DNA from: JALRBM01 sp964477195
GTDB lineage: Bacteria > Patescibacteriota > Saccharimonadia > Saccharimonadales > Saccharimonadaceae
Direction of reading: 5' to 3'
Length of the DNA stretch: 63,166 nucleotides
Assembly (NCBI GenBank): GCA_964477195.1
Contig: CAYZCX010000006.1
Location: forward strand, 1-63,166
The notes under the pieces are model-generated. The model did no database searches. It was not told where the DNA came from and saw only the letters and a list, made by a program, of their open reading frames with translations. This document shows, in pieces, positions 25,595-34,799 of the stretch; position 1 is the stretch's first letter; each line of letters starts with the position of its first letter. The position numbers were made by a program, and so were the translations under genes.

Positions 25595-26536
25595 CTACAT
25601 GCTTACAGCGATACGGCGGATCTGGTCGCTTGAGAGGGGTGCATCGCCAGAGATTGTATAGAGGATACCGCCGTTTACCCAGGCGGCGTTTCCGTCAAAG
25701 GTGTAGATGGTAAGCCCACGTTCATTGTATGTTATATAATTGTCGCCTGCTTTGGCTTTGACGTAATTATCAAGGACGGCGCTTGAATCCCAGCCACTTT
25801 TTGCCTGAGAAACGGTGTAGTTTTGTGGCCCTGCGTTGGCGGCAAACTTCATGCTGACCTGACCCTCGCTGTAACCAATGGGGCCTTTCAGGCTATAGCC
25901 ATCCGGACGGTATTCGGGGTAGCTGGCGTTTATCCCCGCTTGCGCAGCGGCGACACGGACCGAGAGGTTGGGCATATTGAGATAAGTGAAATAGCCACCA
26001 AGGAGTAATACGGCAAGCGCGGCTGAGGCAAAACTTGCGAATCGCGGAATCTTGCGGGTTCGTTTGGTTTTTTCGGGTTTATCAGTCTTACTTGGAGATT
26101 TTGCGAGGGCTTCTTTAATAGCCTCTTCTTTGATGACACGAGCAGATTTCTGGGGAGTCGCGGCAGGTTGTTTTTGTGCCTGTAGCTTTTGATTTGCCTT
26201 AAGGACGTGTGGATGAATTGTGGGTCCGATATCCGACATGATGCGAGGCTTGACGTCGCTAGGGTGAGCGGCAAAGCGAGTAATCTGAGAATTCTTGGGC
26301 TGGGCGACCGAGACTTGAGGGGTTTTTATTGGTGCAGTATGAGATTTTTTAACCACACGGCGATTTAGCGTGTGTGATTTTTGGGGTGTACTATGGATAC
26401 TTTGTGAGTGATGAAGGGGTGAACGCTTGGGTGAGCTTTGCTCGGCCGTCTGCTCTACGGGAGTAGACTCATCAAGCGGCATGCCAGTGTGCGTGTCGTA
26501 GAGTTTGCCATTAATAGTAATTGTTTTTTGGCTCAT
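25595..26536 (-). CDS. Single-pass membrane protein with Pro/Lys-rich cytoplasmic tail
   Basis: A 313-residue protein: about 165 residues of low-complexity Ser/Pro/Lys/Gln sequence, one membrane segment (about 172-190), then a 120-residue outside domain with GYSLKGPIGYSEGQVSMKF and GLTIYTFDGNAAWVNGGILYT. The outer domain resembles DUF4367-like domains, but I am not certain. It starts with KTITINGKLYDTHTGMP. Confidence 0.65.
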   Translation of the reverse strand: MSQKTITINGKLYDTHTGMPLDESTPVEQTAEQSSPKRSPLHHSQSIHSTPQKSHTLNRRVVKKSHTAPIKTPQVSVAQPKNSQITRFAAHPSDVKPRIMSDIGPTIHPHVLKANQKLQAQKQPAATPQKSARVIKEEAIKEALAKSPSKTDKPEKTKRTRKIPRFASFASAALAVLLLGGYFTYLNMPNLSVRVAAAQAGINASYPEYRPDGYSLKGPIGYSEGQVSMKFAANAGPQNYTVSQAKSGWDSSAVLDNYVKAKAGDNYITYNERGLTIYTFDGNAAWVNGGILYTISGDAPLSSDQIRRIAVSM

Positions 26537-26649
26537 GTGTTTATCCCCTATTCAGCTTCCGTGACCGTCTCGTACTTTTTGAAGCTCAATATACTTTATA
26601 GTAGGTAACCAAACGTAAATATGCAAGTGGTTTTGCTATAATATAGACG

Positions 26650-28116
26650 ATGTATCACCAACCTTCCAAACGAAAGCAATTAATTCAACGTATTTTTATT
26701 TATGCAGCCATGTCGCTTGCAGTGATTGTGCTGGTGGTTGCACTGCTTTTTGTAGTGCAGGGATATCAGTTTAATCGCGCGGATGGACGCATAGAACAGG
26801 GCGGACTTGTTCAGTTTGACTCGAAGCCAAATGGAGCAAATGTCACTATTGATGGTGTGGGACTCGGCACGCAAACTTCGACCAAGAGTACGCTCAATGC
26901 AGGCAGTCACTCTTTCACCATGCAAAAAAATGGGTATAAAACGTGGCAAAAATCCATCCAGCTAAATTCGGGTGCTGTGGTGTGGCTAAACTATGCCCGA
27001 CTTATTCCAAATGATCTTAAAAAAGAAAATGTTGCGAGTTTTGCCTCCGTTTCTTCTAGTATCGCTTCTCCTAGTGAAAAACTCATAGCGATAAAAGAAG
27101 ACCCTGTCACGCCACTGCTGCATATTGCTGATATTTCTGGAACCGAGACGAAACAAAAGGCGCTGACGTTGCCGGAGTCGAGTTATACGGCCTCCACGAC
27201 TGATAAACCGCAGCAGTTTACCTTGGAGACATGGGATCCTTCGAGCCGATATGTTTTGGTGAGGCATACAGTGAATGGCACAGAGGAGTGGCTCGTTGTC
27301 GACACTCAGGACGCCGCGCATACAAAGAATATTACGGCTCTGCTCAATGTTCCGATGAGCAAGGTGCTGTTTAGTAATGCCGATAGTAATATCCTTTATG
27401 TGCAGACCGACAGTGATGTTCGTAAGGTAGATATCAATGCTGCAACGATGTCGAGGCCACTTGTCGGTAATGTGGCTGAATTTAGTCTGTTTGATCGGTC
27501 GACAATCGTATTTACTACCCGGCTCGATCAGACGACTAGTACCCGACTCGTGGGTTACTACGAGGATGGAGCTGAAAAATCTCATGCTATTAAGACATTT
27601 ACCGATGACGGCCAAACGCCACTTCATTTGGCGCTGGGTAAATATTTTAACGAACCATATATTGCCATAAGTTATGGAGATACGGTAGAGATCCTCCGGG
27701 GAGGCTTGCCAGGTGATACGCAGGACACGGCTAAACTGGCTCAAGTTAAAACGATGACCATACCTGGTGGTGCGCAGTATCTGGATATTAAAACAAACGG
27801 ACGTTTCATTATTGCCCAAAAAGACGCCGATTATTATGTGTATGACAACGAACTCAAGCAACTAAGTAAGACCACACTCAAGGGTGAGGGTCCTGTTACG
27901 TCACATGTGGCGTGGCTGGATAATTATATGCTATGGAGCAATCGCGATGGGTTGCTTCGACTTTACGAGTTTGATGGAGCGAATCAGAGCGATATTATGC
28001 CTGTTGCAAATCTCTCGATGGTGACACTGAGTGCAGATGATACCTATCTTTATGCGTTCACTGCTGGTGACGCTGGTGATGTGAAGTTGACCCGTGTTCG
28101 TTTGATTCTTCCCTAG
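26650..28116 (+). CDS. PEGA-domain membrane protein
   Basis: An N-terminal membrane segment (about 14-38) is followed by a PEGA domain (FDSKPNGANVTIDG to NGYKTWQKSIQL, about 55-110) and a large domain that looks like a beta-propeller (about 130-485), all predicted outside. PEGA domains are found in surface proteins and often accompany S-layer or wall structures. TATAAT ends 7 bases before the ATG, so transcription is probably leaderless. It overlaps the converging sortase gene by 4 bases. Confidence 0.85.
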   Translation: MYHQPSKRKQLIQRIFIYAAMSLAVIVLVVALLFVVQGYQFNRADGRIEQGGLVQFDSKPNGANVTIDGVGLGTQTSTKSTLNAGSHSFTMQKNGYKTWQKSIQLNSGAVVWLNYARLIPNDLKKENVASFASVSSSIASPSEKLIAIKEDPVTPLLHIADISGTETKQKALTLPESSYTASTTDKPQQFTLETWDPSSRYVLVRHTVNGTEEWLVVDTQDAAHTKNITALLNVPMSKVLFSNADSNILYVQTDSDVRKVDINAATMSRPLVGNVAEFSLFDRSTIVFTTRLDQTTSTRLVGYYEDGAEKSHAIKTFTDDGQTPLHLALGKYFNEPYIAISYGDTVEILRGGLPGDTQDTAKLAQVKTMTIPGGAQYLDIKTNGRFIIAQKDADYYVYDNELKQLSKTTLKGEGPVTSHVAWLDNYMLWSNRDGLLRLYEFDGANQSDIMPVANLSMVTLSADDTYLYAFTAGDAGDVKLTRVRLILP

Positions 28117-29351
28117 TTTGCGCCAAAGAGTCGTTGGACAAATGTCGGAGAATTTCCTGGCATGCTAGCTGACGAAGTGTCGCTCGAAACCTCAGGCGCT
28201 TTTATTGCGGCTTTTGGATCGGGGCTTACTTGCTCAGCAGTAATCAAGAGACGATTCAGGGCGGTGCCGAGCGGTGTACATGTGATGAGCGTCAGAGTTG
28301 GCTTATCAGTCGGATAGACAAGCTTATTTACCTCGGTGGGTTTGACGACTTCTTTTTTAGTAACAGTGTAAGTATAGCGTTTTCCTTGGTAGTTAACGTA
28401 GATAGTGTCGCCATTGGACATCTGGTCGAGCCGGGCAAAGATAAACTTGAAATCACCTCTGTCGACGACATCGTTACTAGAGTGCCCGGAGAGGACAGTA
28501 TTACCGACTTGCCCCGGTTTACTATTTGCTCCTGGTATACCAAACCATGCGACACCATTTTCCATTGCTTTTAACTGAGAAGCTTGGTCGGGGGTTGTGT
28601 CGAATACAACAGGGACATCTACATTAATCTTTGGGATAATGAGTTTTGGGTCGGCACTGACAGGAACGTCGGTAACAGGGTCGACGATGATATTAGCTGG
28701 GTTGATATTGCCAGGGCTGACGTACGCTTCGACATTTGAGAAAATAACGCGGTTGTATTGCAGGAACAGAAAAACAACCATCACACAGGCGGCTGCGGTA
28801 ATAGGAATAAAGTGTCTGCTTTTTCGCACTTTTTTGGCTGATGATTGTAGTTTGCCGACGAGTGTATGGCGAAGCTCATAGATTGCTTCATCCTTTGAGA
28901 TCGCCTTTTCGCTAGTTGGAGCCTGCTCTTTTGGCGTAGTATCTTGGGCTTGGAGTGCTTGTTTGACTTGGTGAACCTGCCCTATGTAGTAGCGTTCATA
29001 ATACTTCTGGTAGTAATCCTGCCAAGCGCTATGGTATTGCTTCCACTGATCAGCCTGAACCGCGTGAGCGGCTGTATGAGTCCGCTCGTAGGGGTTTCCC
29101 CCTTGGGTGGCTGGCGTAGTAGTATTTGCGGCACCAGGAGTGGGCTCATTTGTTTGTGGTTGAGCGTCTGTTGATGTGTTTGAAGGAGGATTTGAGGGCT
29201 GATCGTAGATAGTATCAATCTGACCGCGTACGATATTGGCGGCTGCGTCAGTAGTGCGGGAGCGTGGTTCGGCAGTAGAAGGTGTAAGGAGTTGCCTCTT
29301 AGGTACCAACGGCGTGCCCAATCGCCCATTGTGTGGATCATCTGGTCTCAT
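28113..29351 (-). CDS. Sortase with long cytoplasmic tail
   Basis: A 412-residue protein. The first 175 residues are low-complexity Thr/Pro/Gln and Tyr/Gln-rich sequence, followed by a membrane segment (about 182-202) and a sortase domain with the catalytic His in VLSGHSS, Cys in LTLITCTPLGT and Arg in LNRLLI. Sortases join surface proteins to other proteins or to the wall at LPXTG-like motifs. The class is uncertain (D/E/F-like). No obvious LPXTG substrate is encoded in the window. Confidence 0.88.
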   Translation of the reverse strand: MRPDDPHNGRLGTPLVPKRQLLTPSTAEPRSRTTDAAANIVRGQIDTIYDQPSNPPSNTSTDAQPQTNEPTPGAANTTTPATQGGNPYERTHTAAHAVQADQWKQYHSAWQDYYQKYYERYYIGQVHQVKQALQAQDTTPKEQAPTSEKAISKDEAIYELRHTLVGKLQSSAKKVRKSRHFIPITAAACVMVVFLFLQYNRVIFSNVEAYVSPGNINPANIIVDPVTDVPVSADPKLIIPKINVDVPVVFDTTPDQASQLKAMENGVAWFGIPGANSKPGQVGNTVLSGHSSNDVVDRGDFKFIFARLDQMSNGDTIYVNYQGKRYTYTVTKKEVVKPTEVNKLVYPTDKPTLTLITCTPLGTALNRLLITAEQVSPDPKAAIKAPEVSSDTSSASMPGNSPTFVQRLFGAN

Positions 29352-29409
29352 CTATAGATTCCTGTTTACATCTATTGTACAATACATTGGTAGCAACTAC
29401 CATTCATAT

Positions 29410-29496
29410 GCCGCGATGGTGGAATCGGTAGACACGCTAGACTCAAAATCTGGTGAGCATTAGCTCGTGCCGGTTCAAGTCCGGCTCGCGGTACCA
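29410..29496 (+). tRNA. tRNA-Leu (anticodon CAA)
   Basis: A full cloverleaf with a long variable arm. The acceptor GCCGCGA pairs with TCGCGGT, the anticodon loop is CTCAAAA with CAA at 29444-29446, the T-loop is GTTCAAGTC, and CCA is encoded at 29494-29496. It reads UUG. Confidence 0.96.
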
Positions 29497-29503
29497 AAAA
29501 GAG

Positions 29504-29532
29504 GAACAAACATCCATAGTTTGTTCTTTTTT
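29504..29532 (+). terminator. Terminator of the tRNA-Leu gene
   Basis: GAACAAAC pairs with GTTTGTTC around a 7-base loop, followed by six T. Confidence 0.85.
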
Positions 29533-29573
29533 GTTTCTTGCCGCCCCTCCTCTGCGGTGATATGATAAGCCGT

Positions 29574-31514
29574 ATGAAGCCTATGCTTATACAGCGTTCT
29601 ATGGCCGGAGGGTTTGCACTACCGACGGTTATTATTGCGTCAGTTATTCTTCTTACTATTTTGGTAACATCGGTAACAGCTGTTGGCTCGGTGACCTCTT
29701 CTCTTGCAAATCAATATTATAATCAGCTCGCCAGAGAGGCTGCGGAGTCAGGCCTTGCTACTGCTCGAGCCTGTCTTCGTTATTATGACTATTCCCCTAC
29801 CTGGACTGATGCGACACCGCTCAAGCCGAATACGGGATGCGCCGGTGAGGACGCAAGTCCTATTAGCGCCTATATTATTAATGCGAACAATATTCGTACT
29901 ACCTTTAGCGTGCCCGCCCCGGAAGTTGGTGTTTCAAGCTCGCTGCGCATCGTTTCTACTGGGAAGGTTGAGCTTACCAGGGCGTCCGACCCAAACCAAG
30001 TATGGCGTACATTCACCTATGTAGCGGCCGAGAATACTCGTTATAACGATACACCGCAAATTGCTGGTGGTGCTGGGTGGAAGACGAGCCAGGGGCATAA
30101 TGGCTACATGCTTGCCAGTACGGGCGTATTGTATGGTTGGGGTGATAATGGTGGCGGCCAGCTTGGAGACGCTTCTTTGGGCACAACGATTCCCACACCT
30201 ATCAAAATGGCTCTCCCAGATGGCGTCTCAAGGGCACAGAAAGTCTTTAATTCTGGTCAAGGAGCAAGTATTGTGTGCATTATAGCAACACACTCCTCTT
30301 TGGGTAACCAGGCGTATTGTCGAGGCACGGGAGGATTTCTCAGCGGGACGGGGTGGCAGCGGATAGGGCTGACGACTGGGCTCACCGCGACCGATATGGT
30401 AGTGAATGGATATGGAACGGATAGTGCGTGTGTCATTGCATCAGACAATCAAGCGTATTGTATTGGTAATAATGACTTTGGGCAACTCGGTCTGGGGACA
30501 ACAAGTACATCAACTGTATCTATAAACTCTCCCACTAAATTCCGCCTTGATCTTGCTAGCCCTGGCCCAGTCTCAGGGTCTGCTTCGTCATTAACGGTAA
30601 AGAAGATATATAATCAAGACGTCTTTACTTGTGTCATTGCATCAGACAATCAAGCGTATTGCGCGGGCTGGAATATCTGGGGAAACCTGGGCCAAGGTAC
30701 ACAGACGACAAACATCGCCGGCGTCTCCAAGTCTATTCCAGGACGCGCGGTAGTACCGGGGTCTCCGTCAATTGTAGATATTCGCCTCCCCTATCACTAT
30801 AGCGGGCCTTCTCCTGTGGGAATTTTCTTTCAGGTTTCTGACGGCACCGTATATATGAGTGGTAATAATGGTGAAGGAACTGCCAACGATGGTGCGACGA
30901 GTGGTTCTTGCCCCGGTGCAGGATCATATAACTGTTATCCTACTCCTCGACTGATGACTTCGGGCAATTACCCCAAGATGATCAGTGTTGGCGAAGGGGG
31001 TGATCCGCAACATTCATTTTGTATTATTCAAGATAATAGTGTCGCCATAACTAACAGTGGTTTATGGTGTATAGGTTCTAATAGTTTTGGCCAACTTGGA
31101 ACGGGCGATTGTAATGTAAGAAGTGGCTGGTGGGGTGCATCTCCACTAGGAACACCGACGACCGAAAGAGCTACGTCGAGTCTCAACTTGGAGGCGAATT
31201 ATCAAATGAATTCAGTAATGGTGATCACTACCCTGGGCAACGTCTATGCAGCGGGAGACAATACTTATGGCAAGCTGGGGCGTGGTACTTCGGGCACGGC
31301 GTGTAATAATACGTTTGCAAAAGTGCAGCTGCCTGCTGGCGTCAAGGCTGTTGCGCTGGCGAATGGCGACGAATACTCGGCCTTCATCCTGGGAGACAAT
31401 GGCAAAGTGTATGCAATGGGTCGCAATAACTATGGCCAACTTGGTGATGGCACCACTACCAATCGCAGTGCACCAGTTGAGGTAAAGATCCCTCGTCAAG
31501 AGACGATTTACTAA
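29574..31514 (+). CDS. Type IV pilin-like N-terminus fused to an RCC1-type beta-propeller
   Basis: The N-terminus has a prepilin-like segment: short basic leader, GGFALPTVIIASVILLTILV, then a long hydrophobic helix and a PilX-like region with a Cys pair. From about residue 165 onward there are RCC1-type blades with repeated GWGDN-GQLGD, YCIGNNDFGQLG and YAMGRNNYGQLGDGT motifs. RCC1 propellers bind proteins or other ligands. The whole protein may be a minor pilin or adhesin carrying a propeller tip. The ATG at 29574 is chosen because TATGAT ends 7 bases upstream. Two blades share an exact 32-base DNA repeat (30429-30460 and 30631-30662). Confidence 0.82.
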   Translation: MKPMLIQRSMAGGFALPTVIIASVILLTILVTSVTAVGSVTSSLANQYYNQLAREAAESGLATARACLRYYDYSPTWTDATPLKPNTGCAGEDASPISAYIINANNIRTTFSVPAPEVGVSSSLRIVSTGKVELTRASDPNQVWRTFTYVAAENTRYNDTPQIAGGAGWKTSQGHNGYMLASTGVLYGWGDNGGGQLGDASLGTTIPTPIKMALPDGVSRAQKVFNSGQGASIVCIIATHSSLGNQAYCRGTGGFLSGTGWQRIGLTTGLTATDMVVNGYGTDSACVIASDNQAYCIGNNDFGQLGLGTTSTSTVSINSPTKFRLDLASPGPVSGSASSLTVKKIYNQDVFTCVIASDNQAYCAGWNIWGNLGQGTQTTNIAGVSKSIPGRAVVPGSPSIVDIRLPYHYSGPSPVGIFFQVSDGTVYMSGNNGEGTANDGATSGSCPGAGSYNCYPTPRLMTSGNYPKMISVGEGGDPQHSFCIIQDNSVAITNSGLWCIGSNSFGQLGTGDCNVRSGWWGASPLGTPTTERATSSLNLEANYQMNSVMVITTLGNVYAAGDNTYGKLGRGTSGTACNNTFAKVQLPAGVKAVALANGDEYSAFILGDNGKVYAMGRNNYGQLGDGTTTNRSAPVEVKIPRQETIY

Positions 31515-32296
31515 ATCAGACTTGCGGAAACACTTTTTACGAGCTGCGTAGGGTTCCAAAGCCAATAGCATGCTGCTTTGGCTGCGACTTGGCCACGCCA
31601 AATCGCCATGGGGTTTTGCCATTCCGTTGAGATGACCTTACCATCACTTGCGACTAATAAATAATCTTTGTGAAGGACGGCGATTCCAACAGGGTACGTA
31701 ATGGTGAATTTGTGAAGTGCTTCGACAAGACCAGTTAGTTGCATGCTAAAGGTAAGAATCTTTGGATAGTAGACGCTCTGAAAAAGCTTTTGCAACTGAG
31801 CAAATGACACGACAAGAAGTGTGTCGGGCCGCTCGACAAGTGTTGTCGCGCTGTTTTTTATAAGATCTACTGCGTCACGAGTAATGGTCAGCAGTCCTTT
31901 GTAGTCATGAAGGAAGTTTTCGTAAAGAATCGCTGTTTCGCTATTACGACCGGCATCACCAATGAGCAAAATCTCGTTTGCCCACGCACCCAGTGCATTC
32001 ATGTCGACTGCTGCAGCTTGAGCTAAACTCCCCGATGGATTTGTTGGTGCAAACACAGTATCGGTAATCGATGAAGGAATGGTTTTGCGCAGCGCATCGG
32101 GCAAAAGAACGCGCACCTCTCCGACACCTGCCTGCAGGGCTGTGCTGTAGCTTTCGGCAACTCCGGCAAATCCGAGTTTGTTTCCGCCGATAATGCCTAG
32201 CCGGCCAGCTTTTGACCGTTGCTCAGGTTTACTCCATTCGATATCGGGAAACAGGGGTGTATCTACTTTTTGAGTTTGCCAGTATGCATGTTCCAT
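31511..32296 (-). CDS. NAD(P)H-hydrate dehydratase-like (YjeF C-terminal) protein, possibly inactive
   Basis: A 261-residue ribokinase-like fold with LGIIGGNKLGFAGVAESYSTALQAGVGEVRVLLP near residue 33, typical of ADP-dependent NAD(P)HX dehydratases that repair hydrated NAD(P)H. The conserved GTGD catalytic signature near the C-terminus is missing; the matching place reads NPMAIWRGQVAAKAA. The protein may therefore be inactive or have another substrate. It is the last gene of the sanitation operon. Confidence 0.7.
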   Translation of the reverse strand: MEHAYWQTQKVDTPLFPDIEWSKPEQRSKAGRLGIIGGNKLGFAGVAESYSTALQAGVGEVRVLLPDALRKTIPSSITDTVFAPTNPSGSLAQAAAVDMNALGAWANEILLIGDAGRNSETAILYENFLHDYKGLLTITRDAVDLIKNSATTLVERPDTLLVVSFAQLQKLFQSVYYPKILTFSMQLTGLVEALHKFTITYPVGIAVLHKDYLLVASDGKVISTEWQNPMAIWRGQVAAKAACYWLWNPTQLVKSVSASLI

Positions 32297-32299
32297 ACG

Positions 32300-32806
32300 C
32301 TAAGCCTTCCGGGGGGCCGCAGGGATTATACCGGGAAGTTCGGCGACGGTCTGAACATCGTGAGTGAGCATATTATCGTGCTCGTCGAAAGTAAACTGTC
32401 CGTAGATCTTATCTCCAGCAAGGACCTGTGGAAGCCAGTATTTATCATCTTGCCACATATTTTTGTAAGGAATATTGTCAAGGGTGAACCATTCCGGCGC
32501 CATTTCATCTGTTTCTATGGGCGTTCCTTCCCACTCATCACACGAGAACACGTGTACCGACATGCGCCATGGCGCATCATTTTCTTGCTGTGTGAAATCG
32601 TGTTCGGCGACTTTCCAGTAATGCCTTGGAGCGACGCCAATCTCTTCTTCGCATTCACGCATTAGTGCTTGTTCGATTGTTTCTCCAATTTCAATTTTAC
32701 CCCCGACTCCGTTGTATCTACCAGAACCGAAGCCTCGTTTTTTCATAGCCAAAAGAATTTCGTTTTCACGTCTCAAAAATAACAGTGTACATACTTTTTC
32801 GGTCAT
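32300..32806 (-). CDS. NUDIX hydrolase (MTH1/MutT-like)
   Basis: A 168-residue protein with an intact Nudix box GGKIEIGETIEQALMRECEEEIGV and the preceding KKRGFGSGRYNG, as in MTH1-type 8-oxo-dGTP and related oxidised-purine hydrolases. It removes damaged nucleotides from the pool. Its end lies 3 bases before the next gene, and its start overlaps the upstream gene by 4 bases. Confidence 0.9.
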   Translation of the reverse strand: MTEKVCTLLFLRRENEILLAMKKRGFGSGRYNGVGGKIEIGETIEQALMRECEEEIGVAPRHYWKVAEHDFTQQENDAPWRMSVHVFSCDEWEGTPIETDEMAPEWFTLDNIPYKNMWQDDKYWLPQVLAGDKIYGQFTFDEHDNMLTHDVQTVAELPGIIPAAPRKA

Positions 32807-33516
32807 ACCAGTTCCTTTGCTCTTTTTAGCATATCGTATGCAAGATGCTTTGCCTCGCCATTCCTTTTATTATAGAGGACTGCGTCAAGTACGGCACGAG
32901 TCGTTTCTTCGGGCGCTCCCTGTGAGTTTTCGATCCAAGTTACGAGGGAATCATTGGCAATAAGCCACGTTAAGGATTGAATAGCCTCTTCGATACGATG
33001 TCGTCTATCTTCGTTTGAGACAGGAAATCTTTTAAGGAGCCATGTCTCCCACAAGGCGGGCGTACAAACGAGTCCCATGACAAAGACGTGTTTGAACGGA
33101 AGTTGAGCCATGGGCTTTACGACACCCGACAAAGTCGCGAGCATGTTGTACGCTTTTGGGTAATCTTGGATTTCGCTTCCGTAGAGTCGATGGCTTGTGG
33201 GGTGAATCGCGTATTGAACGGCCTCGCCGTGCTGAATTTTTTCGAGAAGGTTAGTAATATGCGTGTCGTCATGTGGCATATAGCGGAACATACTAGGGTC
33301 ATCATCGTTGCGAGGGTCGCGTGTTGTAAATGACGGTACGCAGTGAAACTCGGCGTTTGCCCGCACGATATTTTTCATAACAAATGTTTTACCTGTCGCA
33401 ACTGGACCAACAAACATTATAAGCGACTTGTCTTTAAGAGAGTTTTTAACAGTTTCGTCGGGCTCATACTGTGACTCCCTCTCTTTCGCCTGCTCCAAGG
33501 TTAGCTGATTAGTCAT
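32803..33516 (-). CDS. Guanylate-kinase-like P-loop protein
   Basis: A 237-residue protein with Walker A GPVATGKT near residue 37 and a guanylate-kinase-like SFTTRDPRNDD segment near 62. It is longer than, and diverged from, true GMP kinase, so the substrate is uncertain. It sits in the operon with xth, a MazG-like enzyme and a MutT homologue, pointing to nucleotide metabolism. Confidence 0.75.
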   Translation of the reverse strand: MTNQLTLEQAKERESQYEPDETVKNSLKDKSLIMFVGPVATGKTFVMKNIVRANAEFHCVPSFTTRDPRNDDDPSMFRYMPHDDTHITNLLEKIQHGEAVQYAIHPTSHRLYGSEIQDYPKAYNMLATLSGVVKPMAQLPFKHVFVMGLVCTPALWETWLLKRFPVSNEDRRHRIEEAIQSLTWLIANDSLVTWIENSQGAPEETTRAVLDAVLYNKRNGEAKHLAYDMLKRAKELV

Positions 33517-33517
33517 A

Positions 33518-33874
33518 CTAGTATTCAGTGTATTTTTTATGCGAACCTTTTACCTTTTTTGCCGGGTATTTGTTTTCATTTTGCTTCATTTTCTTGTCGA
33601 ATGCTTGCGGAATATCGATGTCGTAATAGTGAGTCATCAAAAGAATCCAGTAAAGACAATCGATAAGCTCTTCGCCGACGGCTTCTTTTTGATGTTTCAG
33701 ATGTTCGCGCATTTCATCAGCGTTTTTCCATTGAAAATGTTCGAGTACTTCTGCTGCTTCGAGTACGAGAGACATCGCGAGGTCTTTTGGCGTGTGAAAC
33801 TGCTGCCAATCGCGTGCTTCATTAAATGCGACGATTCGCTGCTGCATTTTAGAAAAAACTTCATTCTCATTCAT
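33518..33874 (-). CDS. MazG-like/DCTPP1-type nucleotide pyrophosphohydrolase
   Basis: A 118-residue all-alpha NTP pyrophosphatase with the metal-binding motifs LVLEAAEVLEHFQW near 36 and EAVGEELIDCLYWIL near 65 (EExxE ... ExxD pattern), as in dCTP pyrophosphatases that clean up modified dNTPs. It begins one base after the xth stop. Confidence 0.88.
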   Translation of the reverse strand: MNENEVFSKMQQRIVAFNEARDWQQFHTPKDLAMSLVLEAAEVLEHFQWKNADEMREHLKHQKEAVGEELIDCLYWILLMTHYYDIDIPQAFDKKMKQNENKYPAKKVKGSHKKYTEY

Positions 33875-33875
33875 G

Positions 33876-34673
33876 CTAAATATCCAGTTCGATACTTATT
33901 GGACAGTGATCACTTCCCATGACATCGGCGTGAATTGCTGCGTCTTTCAGTTTTGGCTTGAGCGAGTCGGAAATTAGGAAATAATCAATCCGCCAGCCGA
34001 CATTTCGGTCTCGCGCTTTGCCCCAATTTGACCACCAGCTATAGTGGCCATTTCCCTGAACAAATTGTCGAAATGTATCCAAGAACCCCGCTTTTTCAAA
34101 GTTGTCAAAACCTTCGCGTTCTTCGTCGGTGAAGCCTTTCTTCCCGCGATTTTCCTTCGGACGAGCAAGGTCGTCTTCGGTGTGTGCAACGTTCAGGTCA
34201 CCACAGAAAATAACCGGTTTCTTTGCCTCCAGCGTTTTGCAGTGCTCCAAGAACGCAGGATCCCATTGCTTATGGCGAAGCGGGACTCGTGAAAGATCTT
34301 CTTTGGCATTTGGCGTATATACCGTGACAATATAAAAATCCTCAAACTCAGCCGTGATGACGCGTCCTTCTTTTGCCGGGTCACCATATCCATCGGCGGT
34401 TAGTCCGTGCTTTTCGGCAATATCATTGGCGAAGCCGTTCACGACACTTATAGGCTTCACTTTTGTAAAAATAGCCGTTCCAGAATAGCCTTTTCGTTCA
34501 GCTGAATTCCAGTATTCTTCATAGCCTGATAGCTCAATCTCGGCCTGTCCCTGCTGCGCCTTTGTTTCTTGGAGACACAAAATATCAGGTTGGTGTTTTT
34601 CGATAAAAGGGACAAATAATTCTTTTCGTACGACTGCGCGAATGCCGTTGACGTTCCATGAGTAAATCTTCAT
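33876..34673 (-). CDS. xth: Exodeoxyribonuclease III
   Basis: A 265-residue AP endonuclease/3' exonuclease with WNVNGIRA, catalytic Glu in CLQETKAQ, CGDLNVAH (Asp, Asn) and the terminal GSDHCPI. It acts in base-excision repair of abasic and oxidised sites. The start MKIYSW at 34673 is supported by TATACT ending 6 bases upstream, so it is probably leaderless. It leads a five-gene operon of nucleotide and cofactor repair. Confidence 0.96.
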   Translation of the reverse strand: MKIYSWNVNGIRAVVRKELFVPFIEKHQPDILCLQETKAQQGQAEIELSGYEEYWNSAERKGYSGTAIFTKVKPISVVNGFANDIAEKHGLTADGYGDPAKEGRVITAEFEDFYIVTVYTPNAKEDLSRVPLRHKQWDPAFLEHCKTLEAKKPVIFCGDLNVAHTEDDLARPKENRGKKGFTDEEREGFDNFEKAGFLDTFRQFVQGNGHYSWWSNWGKARDRNVGWRIDYFLISDSLKPKLKDAAIHADVMGSDHCPISIELDI

Positions 34674-34715
34674 GGTTTTAGTATAATGCACTTTTAAAAT
34701 GAGGACTATTGAAAT

Positions 34716-34751
34716 AGGGTGCCACATACGATTGCTCGTACATGACACCCT
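34716..34751 (-). terminator. 16-bp hairpin with GNRA tetraloop closing the 34800 cassette
   Basis: On the minus strand, 16 consecutive pairs (three G-T) close a GCAA tetraloop (34751-34716). The following bases ATTTCAATAG form only a weak U-tract. Confidence 0.75.
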
Positions 34752-34799
34752 GGTCACTCGGTGAGTTATTCACCTACGTTGATTGGAAGTTGTCGTGCG

